Origin: Cybelea sp963792005
Lineage (GTDB): Bacteria; Vulcanimicrobiota; Vulcanimicrobiia; Vulcanimicrobiales; Vulcanimicrobiaceae
NCBI GenBank assembly: GCA_963792005.1
Contig: CAWBUG010000002.1
Span: 1,550,001 to 1,614,000, forward strand
Length of the DNA stretch: 64,000 bases
Reading direction: 5' to 3'
Position 1 is the first letter of the stretch, and each line of letters starts with the position of its first letter. A program made the position numbers and the translations under genes. Shown one piece after another: positions 17,728 to 26,362 of this stretch. The notes under the pieces were generated by a model. The model was not told the DNA's origin and ran no database searches. It was given only the letters and a program-made list of their open reading frames with translations.

Positions 17728-19698
17728 TTGCTGAACTGGCTGCGTGAACTCGCGCGAACGGCGACCACCTTCGACCGTTCCGCGCTGGAGCCTGGATACG
17801 CACTTCGCTGCACGGTGGGCGTTGCTATTCCGCTCCTGGCGGCAGCGGCCGCCGGCCGGCCGGCCCTTGGAGTGCCCGCCGCAATCGGCGCGTTCATTAC
17901 CGGGTTCACCTCGCTGCAGGGGATCTATCGCACGCGCCTCGCCGCCGTGTTGGCAGCCGCGCTGGGCATGTCCGTAACGAGTTTCGTCGGCGCTGTAGCG
18001 GCGCACTCTACTCCGGCGATCGTGGTTGCAACCGCGATCGCCGGCTATGCCTGCGGCACGATCGGCCAGATGGGTCCCGCCGCGGCAACCGTGGCTCTCA
18101 ACTCCTTCGTTGCCTTCGTGCTCTTTTCGAGCCAGCCGCTGGCGCCGGGCGCTGCGGCACAAGACTCCGCGCTCGTCTTTACCGGCGGTCTCATCCAGGC
18201 CGTCTTGCTGCTGGTCGCCTGGCCCAGCGTTCGCGGTGCCGCCGAGCGCACCGCACTTGCGGAAGTCTACCGCAATCTCGCCGCGTATGCGCGGCAGATC
18301 GCCGAGGGCTCACCCGCAACCCCACCGATCACGCCGTTCGCTACGGCGCGGCAGGTGCTCGCCGATCCTCAGCCCTTCGCGCGTTCCGCCGAGCTTGCGC
18401 GCTTCAACCGTCTCCTCGAAGATGCGGAAATCATTCGCCGGCGTCTCGGCGCAATGGCGGCACTCTACGAAGACGAACGCCGCTCTTCCGTCGCGAAGCC
18501 GGCTCGAGCGATCGCGGAGCAGTTGGACGCGACGGCCGGCATGTTGACCGGTGCCGAGAACGACGTCGCGCTGCCGGATCTCTCGCCGTACGACGCCGCG
18601 CTCCAACACGCCGGGGTCGCGGACTTGACCGCCCATGCCCGCGATGCGGCCGAGGCGGCAACGATGCTCGCGACCGGACGCCTACCGCGCTTCTCGTTGG
18701 TCTCTCGGTCCAAGCCGGCACCCTACGTCCGAAGCCATATCGATTGGCGCAGCCGCGATTCTTTTCGCTTCGCGATCGTCCTTGCCGTCGCGATGATCGC
18801 CGGGCGCTATTTTGCCGCGGATCGCGGCTACTGGATTCCGCTCACTGCGGCGCTCGTTCTCAAACCCGATTTTCAAACGACCTTCTTTCGCGGATTCGCC
18901 AGAATCGCCGGGACGCTGGTTGGGGCGGTCGTTGCCAGCGTGGCGATCGTCGTCGCGCGCGGACATCCGGCGTTAGAGCTCGGCGGCATCGTCGCCGCCG
19001 CAGCAGCGGCCTACGTCAGCTTCAATCCGAACTACGCGCTCTTTACGGTCGCGATCACCTCGTTCGTCGTGCTCGTGCTCGGCATGCGCGGACTCCCGGG
19101 AACGACGACGATCGAAGTGCGGCTCCTCGATACGCTCGCGGGCGGAGCGCTTGCAATGATCGGCTATCTCGTCTTTCCTTCGTGGGAGTACGAGCGCACG
19201 CGCGCGCTGCTCGCCGACCTTTTAGACGCGCAACGCAAGCTCGCCGGAGCGATTCTGCGAGCATTCGCAGCGCCGTCGCCGGACGCGCGTGCGGCGATTG
19301 AGGAGCGGCGCAACGAGGTGTGGCGCGTGCGAACGGCGGTCGAAGCTTCGATCGACCGAACGCGCAGCGAACCGCATCGGGCGCACTCGATCGGGCCGGG
19401 CCGCGCCCTGCGCCTTCTCGCCGCGACGCAGCGCTTCGGCTTGGCCAGCTTAGCACTCGAAACGGAGCTCGAAACCCACCGAGCGACGCCCCCGCCCGAT
19501 CTTGCGCCGTTTGCCGATGCCCTCGACGAGGAAATGAGCGGGCTCGCCGAGGCGCTTCGCCAATCGCGCAGAGCGGAACAAGACGATCGTTGGACGGCGG
19601 TGCTGCAAGCGACCGCTAACGACCGGCTTCGCGCCTTCGCCGATGCGACCGCTCGTATCGCGCGCCTCGTCGGCGTTCGGGCCGCAGCACGACCCTAG
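17728..19698 (+). CDS. FUSC-family membrane exporter
   Basis: This is a 656-residue inner-membrane protein with two hydrophobic clusters, one at residues 30-170 and one near 340-490. Each has four to six membrane segments, such as IVLAVAMIAGRYFAADRGYWIPLTAALVL. The long soluble regions carry many charged helices. This matches the FUSC/YccS-like family linked to aromatic acid or fusaric acid export. The best start is a TTG at 17728; no ATG or GTG fits better. Its stop abuts that of gdhA on the opposite strand. Confidence 0.8.
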   Translation: MLNWLRELARTATTFDRSALEPGYALRCTVGVAIPLLAAAAAGRPALGVPAAIGAFITGFTSLQGIYRTRLAAVLAAALGMSVTSFVGAVAAHSTPAIVVATAIAGYACGTIGQMGPAAATVALNSFVAFVLFSSQPLAPGAAAQDSALVFTGGLIQAVLLLVAWPSVRGAAERTALAEVYRNLAAYARQIAEGSPATPPITPFATARQVLADPQPFARSAELARFNRLLEDAEIIRRRLGAMAALYEDERRSSVAKPARAIAEQLDATAGMLTGAENDVALPDLSPYDAALQHAGVADLTAHARDAAEAATMLATGRLPRFSLVSRSKPAPYVRSHIDWRSRDSFRFAIVLAVAMIAGRYFAADRGYWIPLTAALVLKPDFQTTFFRGFARIAGTLVGAVVASVAIVVARGHPALELGGIVAAAAAAYVSFNPNYALFTVAITSFVVLVLGMRGLPGTTTIEVRLLDTLAGGALAMIGYLVFPSWEYERTRALLADLLDAQRKLAGAILRAFAAPSPDARAAIEERRNEVWRVRTAVEASIDRTRSEPHRAHSIGPGRALRLLAATQRFGLASLALETELETHRATPPPDLAPFADALDEEMSGLAEALRQSRRAEQDDRWTAVLQATANDRLRAFADATARIARLVGVRAAARP

Positions 19699-20973
19699 TT
19701 AGGCGTAAATTCCGCGCAGCCTCGAAGCTTTGACGACGCGGTCGATCGCCAGCGTGTAGGCTGCCGTTCGCAACGTTGCGTGCCGGGAGTTTGCAATCGT
19801 ACGAATCTGATGCAGGTTCGAGAGCAGGAAGTCTTCGAGCTTTTCGTTGACCTCCGATTCCTTCCAAAAGTAACCCATGCGGTCTTGCGCCCACTCGAAG
19901 TATGAGACCGTCACACCGCCGGCGTTCGCCATAATGTCGGGGATCACGACGATGCCGCGCTCGCGGAAGATCCGATCGGCCTCCGGCGTCGTCGGCCCGT
20001 TCGCGCCCTCGACGATCAACTTCGCTTTGACTTTCGACGCGGTCTCCGCGTTGAAGACTTTCTCCAATGCCGCAGGGACGAGCACGTCGCATTCGCTGCC
20101 GAGCAGCTCGGCGTTGGTGATCTTCTCGCCGCCCTTGAAACCCTCGAGCGTTCCAAACTTGGCCGCGTGCTCCATCGCACCGTTGACGTAGATGCCCTCG
20201 GCGTTGTAATAGGCGCCCGTCACGTCGGAGATTCCGACGATCTTACAGCCGCGCTCCTCGAAGAGCTTGGCCGCGTGCATGCCGACGTTGCCGAAGCCTT
20301 GAATGGCGATCGTGGCTTTGTCCGGCCGCAGGTCCATCTCGGCCATCTCGTCGAGCGCGCAGATCGTGACGCCGCGCCCCGTTGCCTCGACGCGGCCGCG
20401 CGAACCGCCGATCTCCAGCGGCTTGCCGGTCACGACGCCGGGCATATTCTGACGGACGTGCATTGAGTACGTATCCATGAACCACGCCATGACCTGCGGC
20501 GTGGTGTTGACGTCGGGTGCCGGAACGTCCTTATCGGGGCCGACCACCTCCACCAGCTCGGCGGCGTATCGCCGCGTGATACGCTCGAGCTCGTTTGAGG
20601 ATAGCGTCGTCGGGTCGCAGGTGACCCCGCCCTTTCCGCCGCCGAAGGGCAGATCGACGACGGCACATTTCCACGTCATCCAAAAGGCCAGCGCGGTCAC
20701 CTCGTCGAGCGTCACGCGCGGATGGAACCGGATTCCGCCCTTTGCCGGACCTCGTGCGAAGTTATACTGCACGCGATAGCCGGTATAGACTTCGAACTCG
20801 CCCGAATCGCGTTGAAACGGAATCGAGAAGATGATCTGGCGCGACGGGTGAGTGAGAATTTGGCGCATTCCGCCGTCGAGTTCGAGCAGATCGGCGGCTT
20901 CGTTGAAGTAGGCAATTGCGTCGCCGAAAACCGAGACGTCGCGCACCGAGGTCTCACGCAGAGCGGTGGTCAT
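19699..20973 (-). CDS. gdhA: Glutamate dehydrogenase
   Basis: This enzyme interconverts glutamate and 2-oxoglutarate plus ammonia. Substrate-binding and catalytic lysines sit in RGPAKGGIRFHP and LPFGGGKGGV (Lys114). The nucleotide-binding domain follows with GFGNVGMHAAKLFEERGCKIVGISD. At 424 residues it is of the hexameric bacterial class. The nucleotide specificity (NAD or NADP) cannot be assigned safely. It lies ten bases downstream of ychF on the same strand, in probable co-transcription. Confidence 0.95.
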   Translation of the reverse strand: MTTALRETSVRDVSVFGDAIAYFNEAADLLELDGGMRQILTHPSRQIIFSIPFQRDSGEFEVYTGYRVQYNFARGPAKGGIRFHPRVTLDEVTALAFWMTWKCAVVDLPFGGGKGGVTCDPTTLSSNELERITRRYAAELVEVVGPDKDVPAPDVNTTPQVMAWFMDTYSMHVRQNMPGVVTGKPLEIGGSRGRVEATGRGVTICALDEMAEMDLRPDKATIAIQGFGNVGMHAAKLFEERGCKIVGISDVTGAYYNAEGIYVNGAMEHAAKFGTLEGFKGGEKITNAELLGSECDVLVPAALEKVFNAETASKVKAKLIVEGANGPTTPEADRIFRERGIVVIPDIMANAGGVTVSYFEWAQDRMGYFWKESEVNEKLEDFLLSNLHQIRTIANSRHATLRTAAYTLAIDRVVKASRLRGIYA

Positions 20974-20983
20974 AAATCGCTCT

Positions 20984-22072
20984 TTAGACGTTGAACCGAA
21001 AATTCACCACGTCGCCCTCTTGCATCACGTACTCGCGTCCCTCACTGCGCACGCGACCGGCCGCTCGGAGCGCCTCCATGGTCTGGAACTGGACGTAGTC
21101 GTCGTACGAGACGATCTCGGCCCGGATGAACCCCCGCTCCAGGTCGCTATGGATCGTGCCGGCGGCCCGCGGCGCCTTCGTCCCCTTGGGTATCGGCCAA
21201 GCGCGGGCTTCCTTCTCGCCGGCCGTGAGAAACGTCATGAGGCCGAGCAGGTCGTAGCCGGCGGCAGAGAGCTCGTCGAGCCCGCTGCGCTCCAGGCCCA
21301 GCTCGCGCCGAAACTCGGCCGCCTCGGCCTCGGAGAGGCCGGCCAGCTCCGCCTCGAGCTTGCCGCTGAGCACGACGGCTCGGCCGCCCTCGGCCTCGGC
21401 GATCTCCTGGACGACCCGTACCTGGTCTCCGCTCGAGGATTGCTCGTCGACGTTCGCCACGTAGAGCATCGGTTTGCGCGTGAGCAGGAACGAATCGGCG
21501 GCGACTTCGGCCTCGAGCGTCCCGGGCGCGAAGCTGCGGGCCGGAGTGGCCTCTTCCAGCGCTTCGCTCAGGCGCGCAGAGGCCTCCAAATATGGACGCA
21601 GGTTCGCATGCCCCCGGACGTCGCGCTCGAGTTTTGCGATGCGCTTGCGCATGGTAGCGAGGTCGGCAAGCGCTAATTCGATCGAAATGATTTCGCAATC
21701 GCGCCTTGGATCGGGGTCTCCCTCGACGTGCGTAACGTCGTCGTCCTCGAAGCATCGCACGACCATCGCAATTGCATCGGTCTCGCGAATGTGACTCAAG
21801 AAGGCGTTGCCCAGCCCCTCACCGGCGCTTGCGCCGCGCGCTAATCCGGCGATGTCGACAAAGCGTACGGTCGCCGGGAGGATCCGGCGCGCGTTGACGA
21901 GTCGCTGCAATACGGGCAAGCGCGGATCGGGCACGGCGACCTCGCCGATGTTCGGCTCGATGGTCGCAAACGGATAGTTCGCGGCATGGGCTTGAGCCGA
22001 GCGCGTGAGTGCGTTAAAGATCGTCGTCTTGCCAACGTTCGGCAGGCCCACGATTCCGCAAGAGAGTGGCAT
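20984..22072 (-). CDS. ychF: YchF family ATPase/GTPase
   Basis: This ribosome-associated P-loop protein has G1 GLPNVGKTT at residues 9-17, the switch region ANYPFATIEPN, and the DIAGLARGASAGEGLGN G3-like motif. The C-terminal TGS domain holds TIHSDLERGFIRAEIVSYDD. Length is 362 residues. The ATG at 22072 is the natural start; the frame stays open upstream but that region lies anti-sense to the BFN gene. It is divergent from the BFN-family gene at 22136 with about 60 bases between. Confidence 0.95.
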   Translation of the reverse strand: MPLSCGIVGLPNVGKTTIFNALTRSAQAHAANYPFATIEPNIGEVAVPDPRLPVLQRLVNARRILPATVRFVDIAGLARGASAGEGLGNAFLSHIRETDAIAMVVRCFEDDDVTHVEGDPDPRRDCEIISIELALADLATMRKRIAKLERDVRGHANLRPYLEASARLSEALEEATPARSFAPGTLEAEVAADSFLLTRKPMLYVANVDEQSSSGDQVRVVQEIAEAEGGRAVVLSGKLEAELAGLSEAEAAEFRRELGLERSGLDELSAAGYDLLGLMTFLTAGEKEARAWPIPKGTKAPRAAGTIHSDLERGFIRAEIVSYDDYVQFQTMEALRAAGRVRSEGREYVMQEGDVVNFRFNV

Positions 22073-22135
22073 GGTGGAGCGGGCCGTTCGCGAATCCGGC
22101 AAGAAAATCCGGCGAGCATGTCGGATAGGTCGCAT

Positions 22136-22612
22136 ATGCGCCAAATGAAGGTCGACAAGCTCGGCATCGACCTCCTCACCCACGATCCGGTAGTCATCCT
22201 TAAGGACATGGACGGCTCGCACTATCTGCCGATTCTCATCGGGCCCTTTGAAGCCACGGCGATCGCGCTCGCGCTCGAAGGGGCGCCGGTGCCCCGCCCC
22301 CTCTCGCACGACCTCATGCGCAGCATTCTCGAGACGCTCAGCGCGAATCTCGAGCAGGTGGTCATTCACGACATCAAAGACTCGACGTTCTTCGCCAAAC
22401 TCGTCGTTCGCACGAACGGAGAGATCCAGGAGATCGACGCGCGCCCTTCGGACGGCATCGCGCTGGCGCTGCGCGTTCCCGCTCCGATCTTCGTCTCCGA
22501 CAAAATCGTCCTCGAGGAAGCGACGGCCGAAAAGAAACCGATCAACGAAACCGAGATGGCGCGATTTAAGAAATTTCTCGAGGATCTCAAACCGTCAGAT
22601 TTCAACCGGTAG
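22136..22612 (+). CDS. Bifunctional nuclease (BFN/DUF151) family protein
   Basis: The BFN domain is visible in VVILKDMDGSHYLPILIGPFEATAIALAL (a PIxIGxxEA variant), followed by VVIHDIKDSTFFAKLVV and the RPSDGIALALRVPAPIFV block. The family name comes from plant and Thermotoga proteins; in most bacteria the role is untested. I chose the ATG at 22136, which has GGATAGG six bases upstream; the ATG at 22118 is an alternative adding six residues. The tail is charged (EEATAEKKPINETEMARFKKFLEDL). It overlaps the downstream lipoprotein's likely N-terminus. Confidence 0.88.
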   Translation: MRQMKVDKLGIDLLTHDPVVILKDMDGSHYLPILIGPFEATAIALALEGAPVPRPLSHDLMRSILETLSANLEQVVIHDIKDSTFFAKLVVRTNGEIQEIDARPSDGIALALRVPAPIFVSDKIVLEEATAEKKPINETEMARFKKFLEDLKPSDFNR

Positions 22613-22710
22613 GCTTCGCACTCGTCCTCACGAGTTTAACGCTGTGCGGATGCGCGCAGACGAATGAGCTCTCGCCGACCTCAGTAACGCCGCAACAGCT
22701 GATAGCGCGT

Positions 22711-24141
22711 ATGCGAAAGGCGGCGGAACGGCCCCTCGCGCCCGGTCTCTATCATCTGCGGTTTCGCACCGTTTCCAGCGATGGTTCGGTTAGCAAGTCG
22801 GACATCTACGAACTCGGCGGAAAACCGCTGCCTGACGCTCGCATCGTAGCGACAAACCATGGGGTGCGCAGCGAGCGCGGCGTGCTTTCCGGGAACTGGT
22901 GGCAGCGGGACGCCAATGGGCTCGTACTGCCGGAAGCCAGGTCGTTAACCGTCTTCGACCGGGTCCTTCGATCCACGATGCACCCGCCCGATGGGAGGGT
23001 TCGCGTCCTAGGGATTACGCGCACGCTACCGCACCGCTACGTCCTCGAGATCGCGCCAAACTCGCGTATCGTGCAGCGGCGATATATCGACGCCGCCACT
23101 TTTTTGACGACCGAGATCGTCACGCGAGACTACGATGGCACCGAGAAAACGACGGACTATTCCGATTACGTTCGGGTGTGGGGATTGCCTATTCCATCGC
23201 GCGAGTCACAGCACAGCAACTTGTCCGGCCAGATCTATCAAACGTCGCTATTGTCTTATCGCCGAATTCCGCCCAACCCCGCGCTGGTGGCCATCCCTCA
23301 CTCCAGAGCGCCCTTCGTTCCTCAGACATCGCTCCCCGCAACCGTCAATTCGCTTTTCAGCAAGTACGGTATTTTGATACGAGCCGACATCGAGGGCAAT
23401 CCCTACTGGCTCAAGCTCGATTCGGGCGCGGGAGATATCGTGCTCGACCACGACCTCGTTCTCCGGCTGGGATTGCACGAGTTCGGGAAGTCCGTCGGGG
23501 CAAAAGGCGGGCGCCTCAGCCAAGCTTTAGCGGTGCTTCCGCGTATCGACATAGGGCCGGTCTACGCTACCAATCTCGTCATCGAATCCATGCCTAGCGA
23601 CGATATGGAGGACGGAGTCGAGGTCGTTGGGCTTCTAGGGTGTGACTTTATCGCCAGCCGACCGCTGGCCATCGACTTTCGACAAAAGACCGTCACCGAG
23701 ATCGCCGCGCCACCACCGTCGACCGATCGGAGCTGGACGATCTTGCGAACTCCACTGCGCGGATGCAGGCCGACCATCAACGCGCGCCTCGCAAACCGAG
23801 CGGCGGCGCTGTTATTGGATTTCGGATCCCCCAACACCGTGGTCAACGAAGACGTTCTCGACGCGATCACGCCGCGACCAACCGTGCTCGACAGAAAGCC
23901 GATTGAGTTCCTCGGTCGCGACCGGCTCCTCGGCACGGAGTACGCCATTCTCAATGCCTCGGCGGGCGACTTGAACCTCGCGCCAATCGTCGTTACCGTC
24001 GTTGACGGCGCGCGCGCTCAAGATCTCGACGATGACGGGTTCGTCGGCCGAAACGTACTCGACGAATATAGCCTCGTATTGGACTACGTTCACCAACGCA
24101 CATATTTTCGCAAATACGCCGATCCTAACGGCGAACAATAA
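22711..24141 (+). CDS. Two-lobed retropepsin-like aspartic protease lipoprotein (N-terminus extends upstream)
   Basis: The product has two aspartic protease-like half domains in one chain. The first carries WLKLDSGAGDIVLD (Asp237) and VVGLLGCDFIASRPLAID; the second carries ALLLDFGSPNTVV (Asp370) and GFVGRNVLDEYSLVLDY. The second Asp-Phe-Gly is a departure from the Asp-Ser/Thr-Gly norm. The first 200 residues are an unrecognised beta-rich domain. The listed ATG is only the first standard codon. The frame stays open upstream to a stop at 22567 and encodes a lipoprotein signal (FALVLTSLTLCGC, with the cysteine at 22651), so the true start lies further 5', perhaps at an ATT at 22573. Activity is plausible but unproved. 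Confidence 0.8.
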   Translation: MRKAAERPLAPGLYHLRFRTVSSDGSVSKSDIYELGGKPLPDARIVATNHGVRSERGVLSGNWWQRDANGLVLPEARSLTVFDRVLRSTMHPPDGRVRVLGITRTLPHRYVLEIAPNSRIVQRRYIDAATFLTTEIVTRDYDGTEKTTDYSDYVRVWGLPIPSRESQHSNLSGQIYQTSLLSYRRIPPNPALVAIPHSRAPFVPQTSLPATVNSLFSKYGILIRADIEGNPYWLKLDSGAGDIVLDHDLVLRLGLHEFGKSVGAKGGRLSQALAVLPRIDIGPVYATNLVIESMPSDDMEDGVEVVGLLGCDFIASRPLAIDFRQKTVTEIAAPPPSTDRSWTILRTPLRGCRPTINARLANRAAALLLDFGSPNTVVNEDVLDAITPRPTVLDRKPIEFLGRDRLLGTEYAILNASAGDLNLAPIVVTVVDGARAQDLDDDGFVGRNVLDEYSLVLDYVHQRTYFRKYADPNGEQ

Positions 24142-24231
24142 CAACGGCGGTCGCCGCGGCGGCTAGAGCGCCCGGGACTGGCGGTCACACTCGAGCTTCT
24201 CGCGACATCAACGATCCTTGCGCTGGCGAAG

Positions 24232-24789
24232 CTAGATTCGCGCGAATAGAATCGCGACGTAGCCGCAGAATATCGCAAGCCCGGCTACCGCCAGAAACTT
24301 GTGATAGCGTTCGTCCTCCGTTACCAGCGCCGGAATATTGAGCGCCATCATCGCGGCCTTCATCCACGCGTCCACCGGGTTTCCGAGGTTGCCGTTCGTT
24401 AGCACGTCGGGGAGATAGCTGGCGACGAGCGTCGCTACGAGGACGCCGAAGAACGCCTGACGGCGAACGAAGTACTCCTTGCGCAGATCGATCGGCAGCT
24501 CGGCGGGCTCCGCGACGACTAAGGCCGAGAGGACGTAGGCGCCGATCGGCACGAGGAGCATTGCGATGAAGGTCGCAAACGACCACGTCTGCAGCGTGCG
24601 CCAAGAGAACCGCGACCACCAGACCTGAACGTCGATGATGAGCAGCGTGACCATCCACACCGCCGACGGCCAGTACCATATCACGCTGCCGCGGCGGTGG
24701 ACCAGCCGCACGGCGCCCGCCAGCAGCGTCGTGATCGCAAACCCGATCACAATCGAGATAAGAACGGAGATATGTTCGAATGCCGTCAA
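24232..24789 (-). CDS. Five-helix integral membrane protein
   Basis: The 185-residue product has about five hydrophobic segments (ISIVIGFAITTLLAGAVRLV, VWMVTLLIIDVQVWW, FIAMLLVPIGAYVLSALVV, VLVATLVASYLP and AVAGLAIFCGYVAILFARI). A conserved-looking loop sits between the third and fourth (AEPAELPIDLRKEYFVRRQAFFG). No known family is recognised. It is transcribed away from mtnP, with starts about 60 bases apart, and nothing around it hints at a function. Confidence 0.65.
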   Translation of the reverse strand: MTAFEHISVLISIVIGFAITTLLAGAVRLVHRRGSVIWYWPSAVWMVTLLIIDVQVWWSRFSWRTLQTWSFATFIAMLLVPIGAYVLSALVVAEPAELPIDLRKEYFVRRQAFFGVLVATLVASYLPDVLTNGNLGNPVDAWMKAAMMALNIPALVTEDERYHKFLAVAGLAIFCGYVAILFARI

Positions 24790-24852
24790 TTCTCGATCAA
24801 CGTTCTTCGCTCACAGGATTATTTCATCGCCGTAGGCTAGAACGAGAAACCT

Positions 24853-25650
24853 ATGAAAGAGCCGTTGACTGCCGAGATCGGCGTATTCGGAGGTTCGGGA
24901 TTTTACTCGCTCATCGAGGACGCGCGCGAGCATTGGATCGAAACGCCGTACGGTCACACGAGCGACCGGGTGGCGCTCGGCGAGATCGCCGGCCGGCGCG
25001 TCGCCTTCCTTCCCAGGCACGCAAAGGATCATCGCGTTCCGCCGTCGGCAATCAACTATCGCGCTAACGTGTACGCGATGAAGGCGCTCGGCGTGAAGTG
25101 GATTATCGGGCCGACGGCGGCCGGCTCGCTCGACAAACGGGTGAGGCCCGGCTCGATGGTGGTCTGCGACCAGCTGGTCGATCGAACGAGCGGCCGGAAA
25201 GACACCTACTACGACGGACCGCTCACCACCCATATCAGCTTTGCCGATCCGTACTGCCCGACGATGCGGCCGATCGCGATCGACGTTCTAAAGTCCCGCG
25301 GGATCGAGACGCACGATCGCGGCACCGTCGTCGTGATCCAGGGTCCTCGCTTCTCGACTCGCGCGGAGTCGCGTTGGTTCCAAGGCCAGGGCTGGGAAGT
25401 CATCAACATGACGCAGTACCCCGAGTGCTACCTCGCTCGCGAACTCGAAATGTGCTACGCGAACATCGCGCTGATTACCGACTACGACGTCGGACTCGAA
25501 GGGATGCCGCCGGTCTCTCATCACCAGGTCATCGCCGTCTTCAATCGCAACAACGAACGGGTGCGCGACGCAATCGGCGAGATCGTCGCAAAGATTCCCG
25601 TAGACGGCGATTGTTCGTGCCAGCACGCACTCGAGGGAGCGCGCATCTAA
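24853..25650 (+). CDS. mtnP: S-methyl-5'-thioadenosine phosphorylase (or related purine phosphorylase)
   Basis: This enzyme splits methylthioadenosine into adenine and methylthioribose-1-phosphate in methionine salvage. Phosphate binding is by GVFGGSGFYSL and FLPRHAKDHRVPP, and purine binding by NMTQYPECYLARELEMCYANIALITDYDVG, where the Asp pair fits MTAP rather than inosine phosphorylase. Length is 265 residues. The ATG at 24853 is preceded by weak spacing only. A membrane-protein gene follows four bases after its stop. Confidence 0.87.
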   Translation: MKEPLTAEIGVFGGSGFYSLIEDAREHWIETPYGHTSDRVALGEIAGRRVAFLPRHAKDHRVPPSAINYRANVYAMKALGVKWIIGPTAAGSLDKRVRPGSMVVCDQLVDRTSGRKDTYYDGPLTTHISFADPYCPTMRPIAIDVLKSRGIETHDRGTVVVIQGPRFSTRAESRWFQGQGWEVINMTQYPECYLARELEMCYANIALITDYDVGLEGMPPVSHHQVIAVFNRNNERVRDAIGEIVAKIPVDGDCSCQHALEGARI

Positions 25651-25654
25651 GCCG

Positions 25655-26362
25655 ATGCGGCGCCTTCCTCGCCTCGACGTCCGCATGTACGCGCAAGCCA
25701 TGCCGCTGCTGCTGCGCCATCCCTCGATCTTCGTCATGCCGCTGCTCGCGGCCGTCGTGGATCTGTTGATTTCGCAAATCACACCGCTCTTTACCGATGC
25801 GGTCGGCGGCTTGGGCAGCTGGATCTTCCAGATCGTCGTCCAGCTCGTCTACGGTTTCTGTTTCGGCGTCGCCGTCATCGCTGCAAACAACGTGTGGCGA
25901 CGCCAGCGCGCAACCTTCGACGAAGCCTGGGAGGAAGGACGCCGCAAGGCCGGCGGCATCTTGGTTGCGACGATCGGCTTCTATTTCTTAATCTACGCCG
26001 CCGGATATATCGGAGCGTTTACCGGTAACCAGTTCGTCCAGATCGGGCTCGAGCTGATCGTCGCCTTCTTCCTGATCTACACGATACCAGCGGCGGCAAT
26101 CGGCGGGATGCCGGGAAACTTCGCAATCGGCGCGTCGTTCCGGGCCGTTCGCGAGAACGTGCCGGCCGCGGCCGTTCTCGCTATCGTCTTCGTGCTGCTC
26201 TGGGCCTGGCTTCCCGAGTTTCTACTTGGCCGAATCGGCCTCGGGCTCGGTCCGACGGGCTACGAACTTGTGCTGGCGGCGGTCAAGGCAATCGTCCTTG
26301 CCTACCTCGCATTTCCGTTTGCGAAGCAGTACGACGACGTCGCGTTTAGGGGATACTGGTAA
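25655..26362 (+). CDS. Polytopic membrane protein
   Basis: This 235-residue protein of six or so hydrophobic segments starts with a basic N-terminus, then LLRHPSIFVMPLLAAVVDLLI. It also has VQLVYGFCFGVAVIAANNVW, GGILVATIGFYFLIYAAGYIG and AVLAIVFVLLWAWLPEFLLG. It looks like the DUF-type membrane proteins with a Pro-rich first loop, but I cannot name the family. It probably shares transcription with mtnP. Its last 17 bases overlap the 3' end of holB on the other strand. Confidence 0.7.
   Translation: MRRLPRLDVRMYAQAMPLLLRHPSIFVMPLLAAVVDLLISQITPLFTDAVGGLGSWIFQIVVQLVYGFCFGVAVIAANNVWRRQRATFDEAWEEGRRKAGGILVATIGFYFLIYAAGYIGAFTGNQFVQIGLELIVAFFLIYTIPAAAIGGMPGNFAIGASFRAVRENVPAAAVLAIVFVLLWAWLPEFLLGRIGLGLGPTGYELVLAAVKAIVLAYLAFPFAKQYDDVAFRGYW

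Noticed and set aside
17701..18162. Upstream extension of the acidic protein to 215 residues
   Set aside because: The extra part is anti-sense to the FUSC gene; a well-placed ribosome site supports the start at 17700.
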